From: Candidatus Poribacteria bacterium | Lineage (GTDB): Bacteria; Poribacteria; WGA-4E; UBA9662 | DNA: 64,000 bases | Direction: 5' to 3' | NCBI GenBank assembly: GCA_030748495.1 | Contig: JASMLX010000001.1 | Span: 57,565-121,564, forward strand | In this document: positions 39,169 to 50,400 of the stretch, piece by piece | Position numbering within the stretch: the first letter of the stretch is position 1 | Layout of the letters: every line of letters begins with the position of its first letter | Notes under the pieces: model-generated | The model's database searches: none | What the model was told of the DNA's origin: nothing | Seen by the model: only the letters and a program-made list of their open reading frames with translations | Program-made: the position numbers and the translations under genes

Positions 39169-42100
39169 ATGGCCTCTAACACGACACACAGCACTTTATC
39201 TGATCTTGAATCTCGATTGGCATCGGCACGCCAAACGCTCAGGCGGACAACTGTCACCGCTAGCCTGATGACGATTGCCGTCTACGGTCTGGCTTGGGTT
39301 GCCATCGTCGGATTGGTAGACCTACTGCTTCCCGTTCCAACTCCTATTCGAGGGCTGTTGGTTATTGGGCTAGTTTGGCTAGTTGGTTGGTCGGTTTGGA
39401 ATCGCTTAGTCCTCCCTCTGCGTCAACGGATGACGGTCCAAGATTTGGCGCTGATCGTCGAGCATGAGCACCCAGAACTCGAAGATCGACTGGTGAGTGC
39501 AATGCAGGTTGGTCAAGGCGAAGCTAAAGATCCGGTTCAGCAGAAGATCTGGGCTCGTTTAATGCAGGATGCGGCTTCAGCTACAACCGAGATTAATTTT
39601 AAGGCGGCTATAGATAAGCGGCCTCTCAACAAAGTGGTCTGGATAGCGATGGGTCTGTTGCTAATCGGTTGGTTGATCAAGCACAACTTTCCAACCCAGA
39701 CGGAGATTGCTTTACGCCGTCTGTTCATGCCGTGGGGACGCCTTTTGCCAGTGCGTGCCACCCGCTTTACCGTCACTCCTGGCGATGCCAGAATTCTGCG
39801 TGGTGAAGGCCTGAAAATCTCGGTTCAAACAACCGGTAAAAAAACCGATCAGGTTGTTGCTACTTTTCTGTCGGCAACCGAAAGTACGGTGAAACCTGCG
39901 TCAAGGAAAAAAGAGGTTTCCTTACATCAGATAGGCGGCCGCACCTTTGCTTACGAACTCTTCAATCTTCAATCGGATCTAAACTATTACCTGTTAGCCA
40001 ATCAGACCCGGTCGGAGGTATTTAGCATCAAAGTGTTCGATCCACCAGCACTCGAAACCATTGAAGTGGGCTACGACTATCCGGCCTATACAGGCTTCAA
40101 ACCCACGGTTCAGCATCAAGATGGCAATCTGCGAGCCATCGTCGGTACGGAAGCTACTATCCGGCTGACAACTAATAAAGGAATTTCATCTGCTACTGTT
40201 CGGTTTGGAGATGGTGAGCCTGTTCCACTCGCGATTTCAGCAGGTAATGCGCTGGCGTTTAAACATACACTCAAATACCGTGGTGGAAACGAAAAGAAAA
40301 CTTACCAAATCGATCTGAAATGTGTAGACGGTTTTGCTAATCAAGCCCCGATTGTTTACCAAATTCAGGCCATTCCTGATCGGAAACCGATCGTTGTTAT
40401 TAAAGAACCAGAACGTGATTTACGCACCACCAAGCTGGCGGAAATTCAGATTGAGGCAGCTATCACCGACGATTTCGGCCTGTTATCGACTCACTTCAAG
40501 TATCAGTTAGGTGGTCGGGATCAACAGGAATTGGAACCGGAGACTGAGCAAAAGATGACCGTCCGGTCTCGACAACCGCGCTATACCTTCTACCTGGAAG
40601 AACAGGATCTCGAAGTTGGTGATGTCATCTTCTACTTCGTGGAAGCAACAGATACCGCCAGTCAGCGTGCCCGGTCGGAGATCTACTTCATTGAGATCAA
40701 GCCGTTTAACGAGCGGTATCGGGAGACGGAATCTCTGCCGGGGCAGGCCGATTCACCTGCGGTTCAGGCACTATCCCAACTGGTTCAGGAACAAAAGCAG
40801 ATCATTCGCCAGACATGGCAATATCTCTCCTCCTTACCCGATCTTGATCTAGATGCTATTAAACAGACGACAACCGCTCAGCGAGATCTTCAGAAAAAGA
40901 CGCAAAAGGCAGTAAACGAAATCAGTGGGATGATGACCACCATGTCGGTAGATCCAGGAATGTTGATTCTGCTAGAGAAGGCGGTAGAACAGATGACCGA
41001 TGCAGCGGATAAGCTGGATCAGCGTCAACTGGACTCGGCTTTGGTACCGGAGCAAACTGCACTGGAAAATCTAATTAAAGCGACTGCCAAACTGGAGAAA
41101 ATTTTGACCAAAATGCAGTCCGGGCAAAACCAACAGGCGGCTGAAGATCTGGACTTGAAAATGGATCAATTGCAAAGCCAGTTTGAGCAAGACCAGCAAG
41201 AAGCAGATCTACAACGGCGAGAGCAGGTCAAGGAGATGCTGGATCGGGTTCGACAGAATAGGCAACAACAACAGGTGTTGACGGAGGAAAGTCAGCAATC
41301 GGCACAGTCTAGCCAGAATTCGTCGGGACAGATGAAGCGGAATAGCCAACGACAACAGCGATTGTCACAACAGTCTCAGATGTTGGCTGATCAAGGAGCG
41401 AACCTCTCTAACTCGGCTGGTACAGCCGGCCAGCAGTTAAACCGAGACCTGCAAACAACAGCGGAACTTCAACAACAAGCCGCTCAAGCCTTAGATCAGA
41501 AACAGCCACAAAAAGCCTCAGCCTTTGGGACGCGTGCAGATGGTAAGCTGTCAGCAGTTGAACGTCAACTGGAGCAGATGTTAGCTCAACAGACGCAGCA
41601 AGCATTGCAGGAAACGACGGAGCAGCTAGATCGATTGGTACAACGGCAGTCGAAATTGCAACAACGGACAGATCGCTTAGCCGACAAAACAGAAGACCTG
41701 GAACGGGAAAACCAGGACATCCGCAATCAGCATTGGCAAGAATCGGCTGAACTCTCCAAAAGGCAAAAAGATTTGCACCGAGAATTACAACAAGTGGAAC
41801 GGAATTTAGCTAATTTACAACAGGCTTTAGAACGAGAAGGCAAAACCGGGACCGCCCGATCAGTGGCTGAAACATCACGCCAAATGGGGCAGGATCAAGT
41901 TGAGGAACGAATGTATGAATCGCAACGAAGTCTGCGCTGGCAAAACTTAGACAATGCGCTGGAAAATCAAGATCGAGCCTTGAATGCCATGCGAGAGGCA
42001 GCTGATCATCTGTCGCAAGCTGAAGGCCAAATGGTACAAACAGAAAGTGAGCAGTTGGAAAATATGCTAGAACGGCTGGATCGGTGGGAAGACCAACTTC

Positions 42101-42435
42101 AGGATGTCCAACGTGCTGGGCAAACCGGGCAGGCAAGTGATCTAGCCGAGCAAATGGATCAAGCCCGACAGCAGTCGATGTCGGCATATCCATCTTCGAC
42201 AGAATACGAAAAGCTGTGGCTGGATGCATTGGAAGGGTTGTATTGGAGACGTGCTGGTCGTCCAGCCCCTGATTTCAAGTTGGCACTCAGCAATATTCAG
42301 CGACTCAAACAGACGTTGGAAGCACGGTTGACCGAGATTAAGCAGAAGCAACAATTATCACGACTGTCACAAGCTGAAGTACCACCGGAGTACAAGTCGG
42401 CCGTCCACCAATACTATGAGGAGATTGCCGAATGA
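39169..42435 (+). CDS. DUF4175-like membrane protein with a Gln-rich coiled coil
   Basis: 1088 residues. Membrane helices at about 30-52, 61-78 and 155-175, and between them VQDLALIVEHEHPELEDRLVSAMQ. After the third helix comes a beta-rich extracytoplasmic region with Ig-like segments (PALETIEVGYDYPAYTG, YFVEATDTASQRARSE), then about 500 residues of Gln/Glu/Arg-rich predicted coiled coil. The arrangement matches DUF4175 proteins found next to BatA/DUF58/MoxR genes in several phyla; those partners are absent here. No ribosome binding site stronger than AGG is seen before the ATG. The end overlaps the PhyH gene by 4 bp (ATGA), so the two are translationally coupled. Function unknown, possibly envelope-related. 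Confidence 0.72.
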   Translation: MASNTTHSTLSDLESRLASARQTLRRTTVTASLMTIAVYGLAWVAIVGLVDLLLPVPTPIRGLLVIGLVWLVGWSVWNRLVLPLRQRMTVQDLALIVEHEHPELEDRLVSAMQVGQGEAKDPVQQKIWARLMQDAASATTEINFKAAIDKRPLNKVVWIAMGLLLIGWLIKHNFPTQTEIALRRLFMPWGRLLPVRATRFTVTPGDARILRGEGLKISVQTTGKKTDQVVATFLSATESTVKPASRKKEVSLHQIGGRTFAYELFNLQSDLNYYLLANQTRSEVFSIKVFDPPALETIEVGYDYPAYTGFKPTVQHQDGNLRAIVGTEATIRLTTNKGISSATVRFGDGEPVPLAISAGNALAFKHTLKYRGGNEKKTYQIDLKCVDGFANQAPIVYQIQAIPDRKPIVVIKEPERDLRTTKLAEIQIEAAITDDFGLLSTHFKYQLGGRDQQELEPETEQKMTVRSRQPRYTFYLEEQDLEVGDVIFYFVEATDTASQRARSEIYFIEIKPFNERYRETESLPGQADSPAVQALSQLVQEQKQIIRQTWQYLSSLPDLDLDAIKQTTTAQRDLQKKTQKAVNEISGMMTTMSVDPGMLILLEKAVEQMTDAADKLDQRQLDSALVPEQTALENLIKATAKLEKILTKMQSGQNQQAAEDLDLKMDQLQSQFEQDQQEADLQRREQVKEMLDRVRQNRQQQQVLTEESQQSAQSSQNSSGQMKRNSQRQQRLSQQSQMLADQGANLSNSAGTAGQQLNRDLQTTAELQQQAAQALDQKQPQKASAFGTRADGKLSAVERQLEQMLAQQTQQALQETTEQLDRLVQRQSKLQQRTDRLADKTEDLERENQDIRNQHWQESAELSKRQKDLHRELQQVERNLANLQQALEREGKTGTARSVAETSRQMGQDQVEERMYESQRSLRWQNLDNALENQDRALNAMREAADHLSQAEGQMVQTESEQLENMLERLDRWEDQLQDVQRAGQTGQASDLAEQMDQARQQSMSAYPSSTEYEKLWLDALEGLYWRRAGRPAPDFKLALSNIQRLKQTLEARLTEIKQKQQLSRLSQAEVPPEYKSAVHQYYEEIAE

Positions 42436-43256
42436 CCGATCAAGCGGGTGTTCAATTGACCCCCTCGCAACGGTTGCATTTCGATATTTACGGCTTTGTT
42501 ATGTTAAGAGGAGTTCTCAATCCGGACGAAATCGCTCGACTGAACCAAGCATTGCAATCAGCCAAAGCAACGATTGAAAGCGGGGCAGAAATTCCTCCGA
42601 TCTACTTTAACCGTGGTGGCGACCACCATATTCTACTAGGAAACTTAGTCCAATATGATCAGGCACTCTTAGACTACGCTGTTCATCCGAAATTAGTGCC
42701 CTTAGTAGAAGAAGTTGTAGGTGGAAAAATCAGGTTAGAAGAGACAGAAGCTATCATCAACCGCCGAAACCCAGCTAAAGATCGAGCCGAATTAGCAAAA
42801 CGCCGTTATAATCCAACAGGCTTTCACTCGGGGACCAAACACGGTTGGGGTACTTACATCGAACAGGACAAGTTCCACTGTATTTTTGTCAAAACTCTGG
42901 TCTATTTGACGGATGTCGGGCCTGACGACGGTGGTACTAGTTTGATCCCCGGATCGCATCGATTGACCTGGCCACAAAATAGAATTATCAAGGCTGCTAT
43001 GGCGGATGATGGACTTCTTTATCAAGTCAAAGCCAAAGCCGGCGATGTGATATTGTTTGCTGAGTCACTAATCCATAGCACGACGGAGATTCGCTCTGAC
43101 AACGAGCGAATCATTCTCATCGCCGGTTATACACCGACCATGTTCCAACCGTGGCCGGGCAATGAGGTTGATCCGGACTTTATCGACTCCCTACCAGAGG
43201 ATATCCAACCGATAATTTCCGGGAGTGGTAGTTGGCACTGGGAACGAAATTACTAA
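42432..43256 (+). CDS. Phytanoyl-CoA dioxygenase (PhyH) family protein
   Basis: 274 residues, Fe(II)/2-oxoglutarate oxygenase fold. N-terminus RLHFDIYGFVMLRGVLNPDEI, core DVGPDDGGTSLIPGSHRLTWP, distal His215 and 2-oxoglutarate-binding Arg226 in HSTTEIRSDNERI. The first metal motif, normally HxD, reads His132-Ser-Gly134 (FHSGT), so the carboxylate ligand seems absent. That occurs in 2-oxoglutarate-dependent halogenases and in uncharacterised PhyH groups. The ATG overlaps the stop of the DUF4175-like gene. Substrate unknown. Confidence 0.85.
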   Translation: MTDQAGVQLTPSQRLHFDIYGFVMLRGVLNPDEIARLNQALQSAKATIESGAEIPPIYFNRGGDHHILLGNLVQYDQALLDYAVHPKLVPLVEEVVGGKIRLEETEAIINRRNPAKDRAELAKRRYNPTGFHSGTKHGWGTYIEQDKFHCIFVKTLVYLTDVGPDDGGTSLIPGSHRLTWPQNRIIKAAMADDGLLYQVKAKAGDVILFAESLIHSTTEIRSDNERIILIAGYTPTMFQPWPGNEVDPDFIDSLPEDIQPIISGSGSWHWERNY

Positions 43257-43592
43257 GTTGAAAAACTACTAAGCTGAAGTTTTCCTCAGGCCACTTTTAC
43301 CGCTTTATTCGCCACACTGAGGTAATGTGGTACCTGCAGATTCTGTTGCTTCGTGGACTATTCGATAAATTGCGGTTAGGAAAGGCATCCTGTCCCCCCA
43401 CTCCATGACGGCGTTTTTGCACTTACGATCTAGTCCCGGCGGCAGATAAACCTCACCGTATTCTTGATTCTTGACCCAAGTTCTGCTGGAGCCGTATTTT
43501 TACTTTTTCCAAGTGATTTTATAGTTCGATACACATACTATGAAGCACTTACTCTTATTCTATCCAACCTACTCACAATTCTGGCAGCAAAA

Positions 43593-45067
43593 ATGATTTC
43601 AGGAACTGAGATGATGACACCTGTTGAAGCATATAGAGCCGTTGTTCAGAGCAAGGACAAGCCAACCGACGCTAGGGCAGCCCTGGATCTACGACATTGG
43701 ATGATCGAGAACGATCCACACATGCCAGTCTATCATTTCACCGGCCCCGAATGCTGGATCAACGACCCCAACGGTGTCATCTATCACAAAGGGGGTGTAT
43801 CATCTATTCATATCAGTATGACCCTATCGTCAAGGGAAAACGCAGTAAGCGGTGCTGGGGGCATGCGGTCAGCAAAGATCTCGTCCACTGGGATGACTGG
43901 CCTATCGCGCTATGGCCCGACACGAAATACGACCGCAACGGTGTATATTCGGGAAACATGGTTATAGATGATAACGGTATCCCCACCGCCCTCTACACAG
44001 GAAACGTCAGTGGCCACGAGGAAGCGTACGGGATGCTGGCCAGGAGCCGTGACGAATTCCTATACGTGGGAAAAGAAGTTGGTCATGCACAATGATCAGC
44101 GGCCAAGTGTGTCGTCGCCTGTCCACTGGGACGCACAAATCTGGAAAGACGACAGTGTCTGGTATCAGCTAGCTGGGGGTGCAGAAAATGGCAAAGGTGC
44201 TGCCCAGATCTGGTCGTCTCCGGACCTCGAAAAGTGGACTTACCAAAAGGCAATCTACAGCGGCGGCCCCGGTAACTACTGGGAACTGCCCTACCTAATT
44301 CCGTTCGGAGAGAAGAACGCACTCTTTTTAGGAAAAGGGAATCCATACTGGATAGGTGAGTACGACCCTGCAGTCTTGACGTTCACTCCTGACAAAGATC
44401 AGTCTCAATCCATAGACAATGGAAATTACTACTCGTTCAACTTGCACATGACCGATGACAAAGGCTCCAATAGTAAGCCGCGTCAACTCATGCATGGGTG
44501 GGTTACCGGCTCCAAATCCCCTACGAAAACTATACCCTATTGGGAAGGTGCTCACTCTGTCCCCCGCGTGGTTACTTTCGTTGGGGATCGTCTTTGGCAG
44601 GAGCCTATACCCGAACTTCAGATACTGCGTGCTAAACACTACACGCTGACAGACCTCCCGAAAGAGAACCTGCTTAAAGATATCAAGGGTGATGCTCTTG
44701 AACTGAAAGCCACATTCGCGTCAGGCACTCTGCAAAGCGTTTCGGTATCAAACTGCGTGTGTCTCCGGATGAAAAGGCCTTCACGCGTGTGTACTTCGAC
44801 ACGACCTTTTACACATTTGGAATGGACGGTCAAGCGCACAAGAACCAACCTCAGAAGTCTTACCTTAAGCAGGGAGAAGATGTTACGATGCACATCTTCC
44901 TGGATAGATCTATTGTCGAAGCCTATGTGAACGGCAGTGCCCAGACAGCAAGGACTTTCCCATCCCCTGAAGCGCTCGGTTTCGACATCTGTTCGGAAGG
45001 TGGTGAGGCGAGAACAAGCGGATCCAGTACGACTGAAAATGGCTCACCACTTCAACGCATGACCTGA
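43593..45067 (+). pseudogene. Glycoside hydrolase family 32 (invertase/levanase-like), frameshifted
   Basis: The pieces, in order and in different frames: PVYHFTGPECWINDPNGVIYHKG (the Asp of WINDPNG is the family nucleophile), YQYDPIVKGKRSKRCWGHAVSK, HWDDWPIALWPDTKYDRNGVYSG, WEKKLVMHNDQRPSVSSPVHWD, NYWELPYLIPF (Glu is the acid/base, with Leu where ECP is usual), and the C-terminal beta sandwich HIFLDRSIVEAYVNGS. Restoring one frame needs removal of single bases near 43791-43795 (G run), 43810, 44061-44063, and one more change near 44745. An intact protein of about 490 residues would hydrolyse sucrose or fructans. ATG 43593 is the best start. It is followed by dead transposases. Confidence 0.85.
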
Positions 45068-45312
45068 AGCATAAGATTATGTCTACAACATCAAAAATTT
45101 ATGAGAGCACTAAAAAAGGTTGGCCCAACCCTAGAACAAATAGCAAGAGACAGAATCGACAAAATGTTGGTTTCCGCCGGACGGATGGTATAGTCAAAAG
45201 AAAGTAGATTTACCAGTCAGTAAAGGCGTGGTAATTAGAGAATAGACTTGATTTCATTTAACGATAATTTACATTTAGTTGCAATCATTAACGACCTGGA
45301 TCACGATTAAGA

Positions 45313-46240
45313 ATGCTTACCTGGACACAACTTCGCCATCCTTCTTCTGGTTTTATCCGTTCATTAACTGCTTCAAATCGATACCAGATAGAAAAACTTC
45401 GGCCAACTTTCAAACCAGCATTGAAAACACATCAATCTTCATCGGTTGTAGTTGCACCAGACAAACGTCAACCAAAAACAGGTACCGCTAGGACTCCAAA
45501 ACTCAATTCAGAAGATTTATTGATCCTGATTCTAGTCTACTTTGGTATCTATCCTACTCAGCACCTTCTGGGACTGTTGTTGGCAGGATAGCAAAGTTGG
45601 GTTTGTAAATGGGGGCATGGCTTAACACCCGTACTTGAGACCGCTTTGGCTGAGGAAAAACAACTCCCTGTCCGGGCTGGTAGGCCAGAGAAACCGATTG
45701 GTACCATCAATCAACTGTTGAAAATATGCCCGCAATTGTCCTTCATCATTGATGGGGTTGAAAGAAATGTCAGACGCCCAAAATGACTCGGCCAAGCCAA
45801 AAAAGGCTACAGTGGTAAAAAGAAGCGCCATAGGATTAAAAATACTGTCATTAGCAACCAAAGTGGAGATAATATTTTATTTGTCGGAAAAGTCATCCGG
45901 GCTACAGTCACCATAAGAAGATGGCAAATGAAGATATTCCAGTCTTTCCTGCCGGCCGTCGGCTTTGGCCAGACACGGGTTACCAAGGCCATCTTCCAGC
46001 CACTGTTATTATGACCTATCAACCTGGAAAGAAGTCAAAAAACAGAGAAAGCAGGGCAGAAGATGAGTCTTTCAATCGAGAAGTTTCTGCCATCCGGGTT
46101 GAGGTAGAAGATGCGATTGGAGGTCTCAAGCCTGGCAATATAATCAGTAATATTTACCACCATCGCAGGGCAGATTTTGAAGATGCAGGTGCGGCCGATA
46201 GCGGCTGGTTGACACAACTTTAGAATGAGTATGCGAGCTG
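45313..46240 (+). pseudogene. IS5-superfamily (DDE_Tnp_4 type) transposase remnant
   Basis: Plus-strand pieces: LNSEDLLILILVYFGIYPTQHLLGLLL (helix-turn-helix part), PQLSFIIDGVERNVRRPK (first Asp), GYSGKKKRHRIKNTVISNQ, LWPDTGYQGHLP (second Asp), and EVEDAIGGLKPGNIISNIYHHR (the Glu). Spacing and motifs match transposases with the DDE_Tnp_4 domain. Stops and frame changes near 45590, 45790 and 45900 inactivate it. Terminal repeats were not found. Confidence 0.72.
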
Positions 46241-46389
46241 CGGCAAAGTAAATCAAATGAAAAAAGGAAAGTTGTGTGCAATTTCTTAAATGAGATCAAG
46301 TCTATTATATTTAGTTGCGCCGGATCTTCCATTTGGAAGAATCGTCTTTCCATAGTTATAGTCACGAGTAGCCCATAAAAACAGACCCC

Positions 46390-47240
46390 CTAGATGAATA
46401 GCGGCTAAAAAGAGTCTGAATTTTTACCCTCACCTGTGGCCATTCTACCCCATCGTTTCAGATGCCGGAACGCATTTTCGACCCTCTGCCGTCTTTGGTC
46501 TCAATCTGGGTTGTCATTTCTCTGATTTTTTTCTTTGGTCGAATAACCGGCCGTATCTCGGCCTGATTGGCTTTTGGAAGAATAGCCTGGCTATTATAAC
46601 CTCGATCGGCCAGTAAATACTGAGCCTGAATTCCTGGCCTCAGATCTTCAGCTTAAGAACAATCGGCGGTTGTGCCTGCCGCAATCATCGCTAGGATCGG
46701 CTGACCATTCTGATCCAGGGCCAAATCTAATTTGGTGTTGAGCTCCCTTTGGTCCGACTCATCTTTTTTGATTCCCTTTTACCGCTACCGCCGTAGGTGG
46801 CTAAACTTTGAGGTGACCGGCCTCTATCGTTAACCACTCATAACGTCCGCCATGCACCTTCGGAATGACAACAGGTCGGCCTTCCTTTTGAAGACAGGCC
46901 ATGATGGCGGTGGTCTAGAATCCTTTTGTCAGGCAGCAAAGGCTGATAGCCCACCGCAAAAGCGCACGGAGCCGGTCCAAAAGTCTGTTGCGCATGGCAA
47001 TGAGTCTATCATTGGCTCGCACATAGGTAAAAACTGAGGTCAAACGCTTGTTTCGTTGGATGATATCGGTACTGGCCTAACCGTGGGAATGGGTGGTGCC
47101 AGCTTTGGCCGCACGGCGATGGATCTGGTCACAAGCCCGGTATGCCGGCCGATAATGAGGAATTGCTAGACATCGGTCGAACCAGCGATGGCCAGGACTG
47201 GTTTACCTGTCAGCCCAATGGTTGTCTAGGTTTCATCTGT
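46390..47240 (-). pseudogene. IS5-family transposase remnant
   Basis: On the minus strand the clearest piece (about 46490-46650) reads LLADRGYNSQAILPKANQA then EIRPVIRPKKKIRE, the IS5-type ADRGYDS...PVIPPR region that holds the second catalytic Asp. Upstream on that strand are ASTDIIQRNKRL and LLDRLRALLRWA fragments in other frames. Several stops are present. The exact ends are unknown. Confidence 0.6.
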
Positions 47241-47298
47241 TGAGGATTATCTTTCTCTGTTTCGTGGAGGAGAGTTTCTGATGGCCTTTCCCTTCCCG

Positions 47299-47325
47299 TG
47301 GGGAAAAAGTCAAGCTTTTTCCCCA
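47299..47325. repeat. Perfect 11-bp inverted repeat with 5-base loop
   Basis: TGGGGAAAAAG (47299-47309), loop TCAAG, CTTTTTCCCCA (47315-47325). No T-tract follows on either strand. It lies between the IS5 remnant and the helicase gene, and could be an IS end structure or a weak terminator. Confidence 0.6.
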
Positions 47326-47447
47326 AAACTTGCTTTGTGGACTACTGATAGTTGTGATCTGGACCGGCTCCCGAGTTAATTCCTCAGTTGACAGCACATA
47401 ATAGCAGACATATAATAGTGTTATCTTGAGCTATATTAAAAGATTTC

Positions 47448-50400
47448 GTGCCTAAGGACAACTTCCAAACGGAATATCTATTTCCTGAAAAAGATATTCC
47501 GATCATCCGCCCCCGGAGACGATCACGACGATCGTTACAGACCGCTTTCTCCCAGTCAACCAATCGGACGCGTATCCCCACTCCGTCCCAACAGGAGGCC
47601 ATCACCACTACCGAAGGGCCATTATTGGTAATTGCCGGTCCCGGGTCGGGAAAAACCTTTACTCTGGTGGAACGTGTCGTTCACCTGGTCAAGGAGAAGC
47701 AACTGGCCCCGGAAAATATGCTGGTGGTTACCTTCACCAACAAAGCGGCGCACGAACTGGTCTCCCGTATCTCCACCCAGTTGGAACAGATACAACTTAG
47801 TTTTCAACTCGATGGTATGTATATTGGCACTTTTCATTCCATCTGCCTGTCGATTTTGCGCAAATATATCGATAAAACTCCGTTCGCTAAACAGATAGTA
47901 CAACTCGACGACTTTGCCCAACAATACTTTATCTATGAACGACTTGAGTACTACGAAAAGATCGCCGATGCTCAACACGTTTGGGCTAGAACTGATAGCC
48001 GTATCGATAGCCAGTCTCGTTCGGTTAACCCTATTCCTCCAGAAGCCCGACGTTGGAACTACGCTGGTGACATCAAAAATTGGATGAACCGTGTTAATGA
48101 GGAGATGATCGAACTCGAGTCATTACAAAATTCGCCTCGCCCAGAGTTCAGAGGACTGGCCGATTGCTATCGACTCTATCGCCAACATCTTATCAAAGCC
48201 AATGTAGTCGATTTTAGTAGTGTCCAAGCCGAAACTCTGCGTCTACTTGAGAAACACCACCCCGTTTTAGCAGATCTACAAAACCAGATCCAGTACATAA
48301 TGGTTGATGAGTACCAGGATACCAGCACTATTCAGGAGAAATTATTGTTTACTATCGCTGGGCAAAACCAGAATATCTGTGTAGTCGGGGATGATGACCA
48401 AAGTTTATATCGGTTTCGGTCTGCGCGAGTAGAGAACATTCTCGACTTTCCCAATCATTTTCTGGCGGAGACATGCAGGAAAATCCGTTTAGAAACCAAC
48501 TTCCGTTCCCATCCTGACATTATCGACTTTTATAATCAGTGGATGAAAAAGGGAGCCTGGAACGAGGATGGTCAAACCTTCCGTTATCAAAAAGAGATTG
48601 TACCACCCAAAGAACACGGTTTTGACAAGCAACCGTCAGTGTTTAAGATTTCTGACGGTGAAGCCAATATTCCAGCCTTTTTGCAACAGCTAAAGAGCAA
48701 GGGTTATATCAAGGACTGGAATCAGGTGGTCTTTCTCTCCCGTTCGGTTAGAGATCCTGGTGTTCGCCAGTTGCAGAAGTCGTTAGAGTCAGCAGGTATT
48801 GGTGTTTATGCCCCGCGTGCGCGAATGTTTTTTCAGCGTACCGAGATTCAGTTGATCATTGGTGGTTTGATTTCCTTGTTCCCGAACTTTGACCAACTGC
48901 GTAAATGGAACGAGACAGGAGTCCTAGAGATATGGGAGTATTACGACCGTCAGTGCCGCCCCCTCTTTTTGGCTGAACTCGAAAAGCCAGAGTATCAGGA
49001 TTTAGCCAAATGGTGTCGTCAGAAGGCTCAATTTTACCAAAATTTAGAGACTGAAACTGACATAACTCTGGTAAAACTCTTTTACCAACTACTTCAATTT
49101 GACCTGTTTAATGTCTATTTACGCCAAACTGAAACTGAGACGGAACGGCGAGGTGCCCACAACCTGGCAAAAATGTCCGAACTGCTGGAGTCGTTTGAAC
49201 GCCTGCATCGCATTAAGTTCTTTAGCCCCCATAACCTGGATGAGCAGATACGGTCCTTCTTCAACAAGTTTATGACTTTTCTCTATAACGATGTCTCTGA
49301 GTATGAAGATGAGTTGATTGTCTGTCCCAGTGGTTGTGTCACCTTTATGACCATTCATCAAGCCAAGGGATTGGAGTTTCCGGTAGTCGTCTTGACATCG
49401 CTGGATTCGCTGGGCTATCCCCCCAAAGTTTCTCGCTTGGAAACCTTTGTGAAGGAAACCTACACAATCTCTAAAGAACCAGAGTGGAAGGTACCCGACT
49501 TTGATGCTTGGCGGCTCTTTTATACTGCCTTTTCCCGAGCACAAGAGATGTTAGTTATGACGTGGGAGAGACAGCCTCATTTTCAATTTAAAACCTTGCT
49601 GGATCAAATCCCAGATGGTACCGAACAACCGTTGCCTAAACCGAACCGGGGAATGAAGCCGGTCGAAAAACCGAACGTTAAGTATCCCTATACTTTTGCT
49701 GAACATTTCAACCTATTCTCAAATTGCCCTCGACAGTACCACTTTTTTCAAGAACTCAATTTTACCCGTTATGAAAAAGAGCCTTGGCTATTTGGAACGC
49801 TGGTACACAACACGATTGAAGACATACACCAATATGTTTTAGAACAACAGGCTACAACTAACCTCGGGGCAACGGTTAGTCGTGATTGGTTGCAAAAGCG
49901 ACTCCATCATAACTACGAAGTACTGAAGCTTCAGAAAGGGATTGAGTTATTTCCACGGAGTTTAGAACGGGCTTGGGAGGACCTTTGTCGCTACATAGAT
50001 CAGGAACATCAATATTGGCCACTGATCGAATGGTCAGAGTTAAATGTATCCAAAGCTGAAGGGCGCTACATTCTAAATGGAAAAGTGGATCTTGTTCGTC
50101 GCTACCAAGATGGGCTAGAAATTATCGATCTTAAGACCGGGCATTTAGAGGAGCTAGAATTAGATGACGAAAAGCTAGATCAATATCGACGACAACTAGA
50201 AGTCTATGCCTATTTAGTCGAAAATCAAGATCCACAACGTCGATCTGTTTTGCAAATTGGCCTCTATTTCACCTCGCGAAAGAAAGATCCATTCCTGATA
50301 ATGGAACGCAAGGATAAGGTGTTGAACATGGACCCATTCAACCAAATGGTGGCGCAAATTGAAGCCCGAAACTTTGACTTAGACCAGCGGCCAGAAAAAA

